64,000 nucleotides of DNA from Harmothoe impar (taxonomy: Eukaryota; Annelida; Polychaeta; Phyllodocida; Polynoidae). Shown one piece after another: positions 63,979-64,000 of the stretch. The DNA is taken from positions 38,868,904 through 38,932,903 of the forward strand of contig OX381709.1 in assembly GCA_947462335.1 (NCBI GenBank), in the 5' to 3' direction. Each line of letters opens with the position of its first letter. Within the stretch, counting starts at the first letter, position 1. A program made the translations under genes and the position numbers. The notes beneath the pieces were generated by a model. That model was not told where the DNA came from. It saw only the letters and a list, made by a program, of their open reading frames with translations, and made no database searches.

Positions 63979-64000
63979 GTAAGTGACGTGGCACGCGATA

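Larger units (their letters stand above)
43550..64000 (-). other. Region upstream of the S1-S2 exon (intron or 5' region of HCN)
   Basis: A phase-consistent acceptor (CTTTCAG) at 43550-43556 marks the end of an intron whose donor was not found. HCN genes normally encode a conserved N-terminal segment just before S1. I searched the minus strand for its residues and did not find it, so that exon is either unrecognised here or beyond 64000. I see nothing identifiable in 44.4-49.57 kb, 50.75-56.0 kb (except simple repeats and an unassigned open frame at 51.0-51.5 kb), 58.9-60.09 kb, 60.2-62.19 kb and 62.3-63.25 kb. Confidence 0.6.

Noticed and set aside
1..64000. CRISPR arrays, phage, operons or other prokaryotic systems
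   Set aside because: Spliced animal gene, eukaryotic transposons and no compact coding; repeats lack the CRISPR repeat-spacer pattern.

Overview
This is animal (metazoan) genomic DNA and almost all of it is non-coding. The only protein-coding gene I can support is an HCN-type channel (hyperpolarization-activated, cyclic-nucleotide-gated) on the minus strand. Three consecutive exons are visible: 43386-43549 (S1-S2), 9481-9648 (S2-S3) and 5764-5861 (S4 to the start of S5). Each has a consensus acceptor and donor, the phases match, and together they read as one uninterrupted 143-codon block. The N-terminal exon(s) before S1 and everything after S4 (pore, C-linker, cyclic-nucleotide-binding domain) were not found, so the window lies inside one large gene. 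The intron between the first two visible exons is about 33.7 kb.

The organism is probably an invertebrate, perhaps an invertebrate deuterostome or another marine animal. The exon sequence is close to animal HCN channels, the introns are large, and small palindromic elements, LINE/SINE pieces and G/C homopolymers are abundant. I cannot name a species.

Layout. 1-5.7 kb: 3' intron with a GGAT microsatellite. 5.76-5.86 kb: S4 exon. 5.9-9.5 kb: intron with two palindromic MITE-like elements. 9.5 kb: S2-S3 exon. 9.6-43.4 kb: giant intron. It contains an old tandem segmental duplication (about 14.9-21.7 kb against 21.8-29.9 kb), an almost perfect palindrome at 15.3-15.6 kb, arrays of an 18-bp repeat, a cluster of a 15-bp inverted motif (32.5-33.8 kb), two long-stem hairpin elements, a tRNA-derived SINE and further MITE copies. 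43.4 kb: S1-S2 exon. 43.6-64 kb: upstream intron or 5' region with a 129-bp satellite of alternating subtypes (49.8-50.6 kb), an 845-bp palindrome-rich element (56.0-56.9 kb), a MITE with a target duplication next to a 5'-truncated LINE (57.9-58.9 kb), and a GC-rich stretch with ETS-like sites near 63.3 kb.

I see no operon-like system, CRISPR, phage or other prokaryotic locus. The most interesting content is the exon architecture of the channel gene and the density and variety of structured repeats in its introns. All repeat relationships were recognised by eye without alignment software, so boundaries are approximate.
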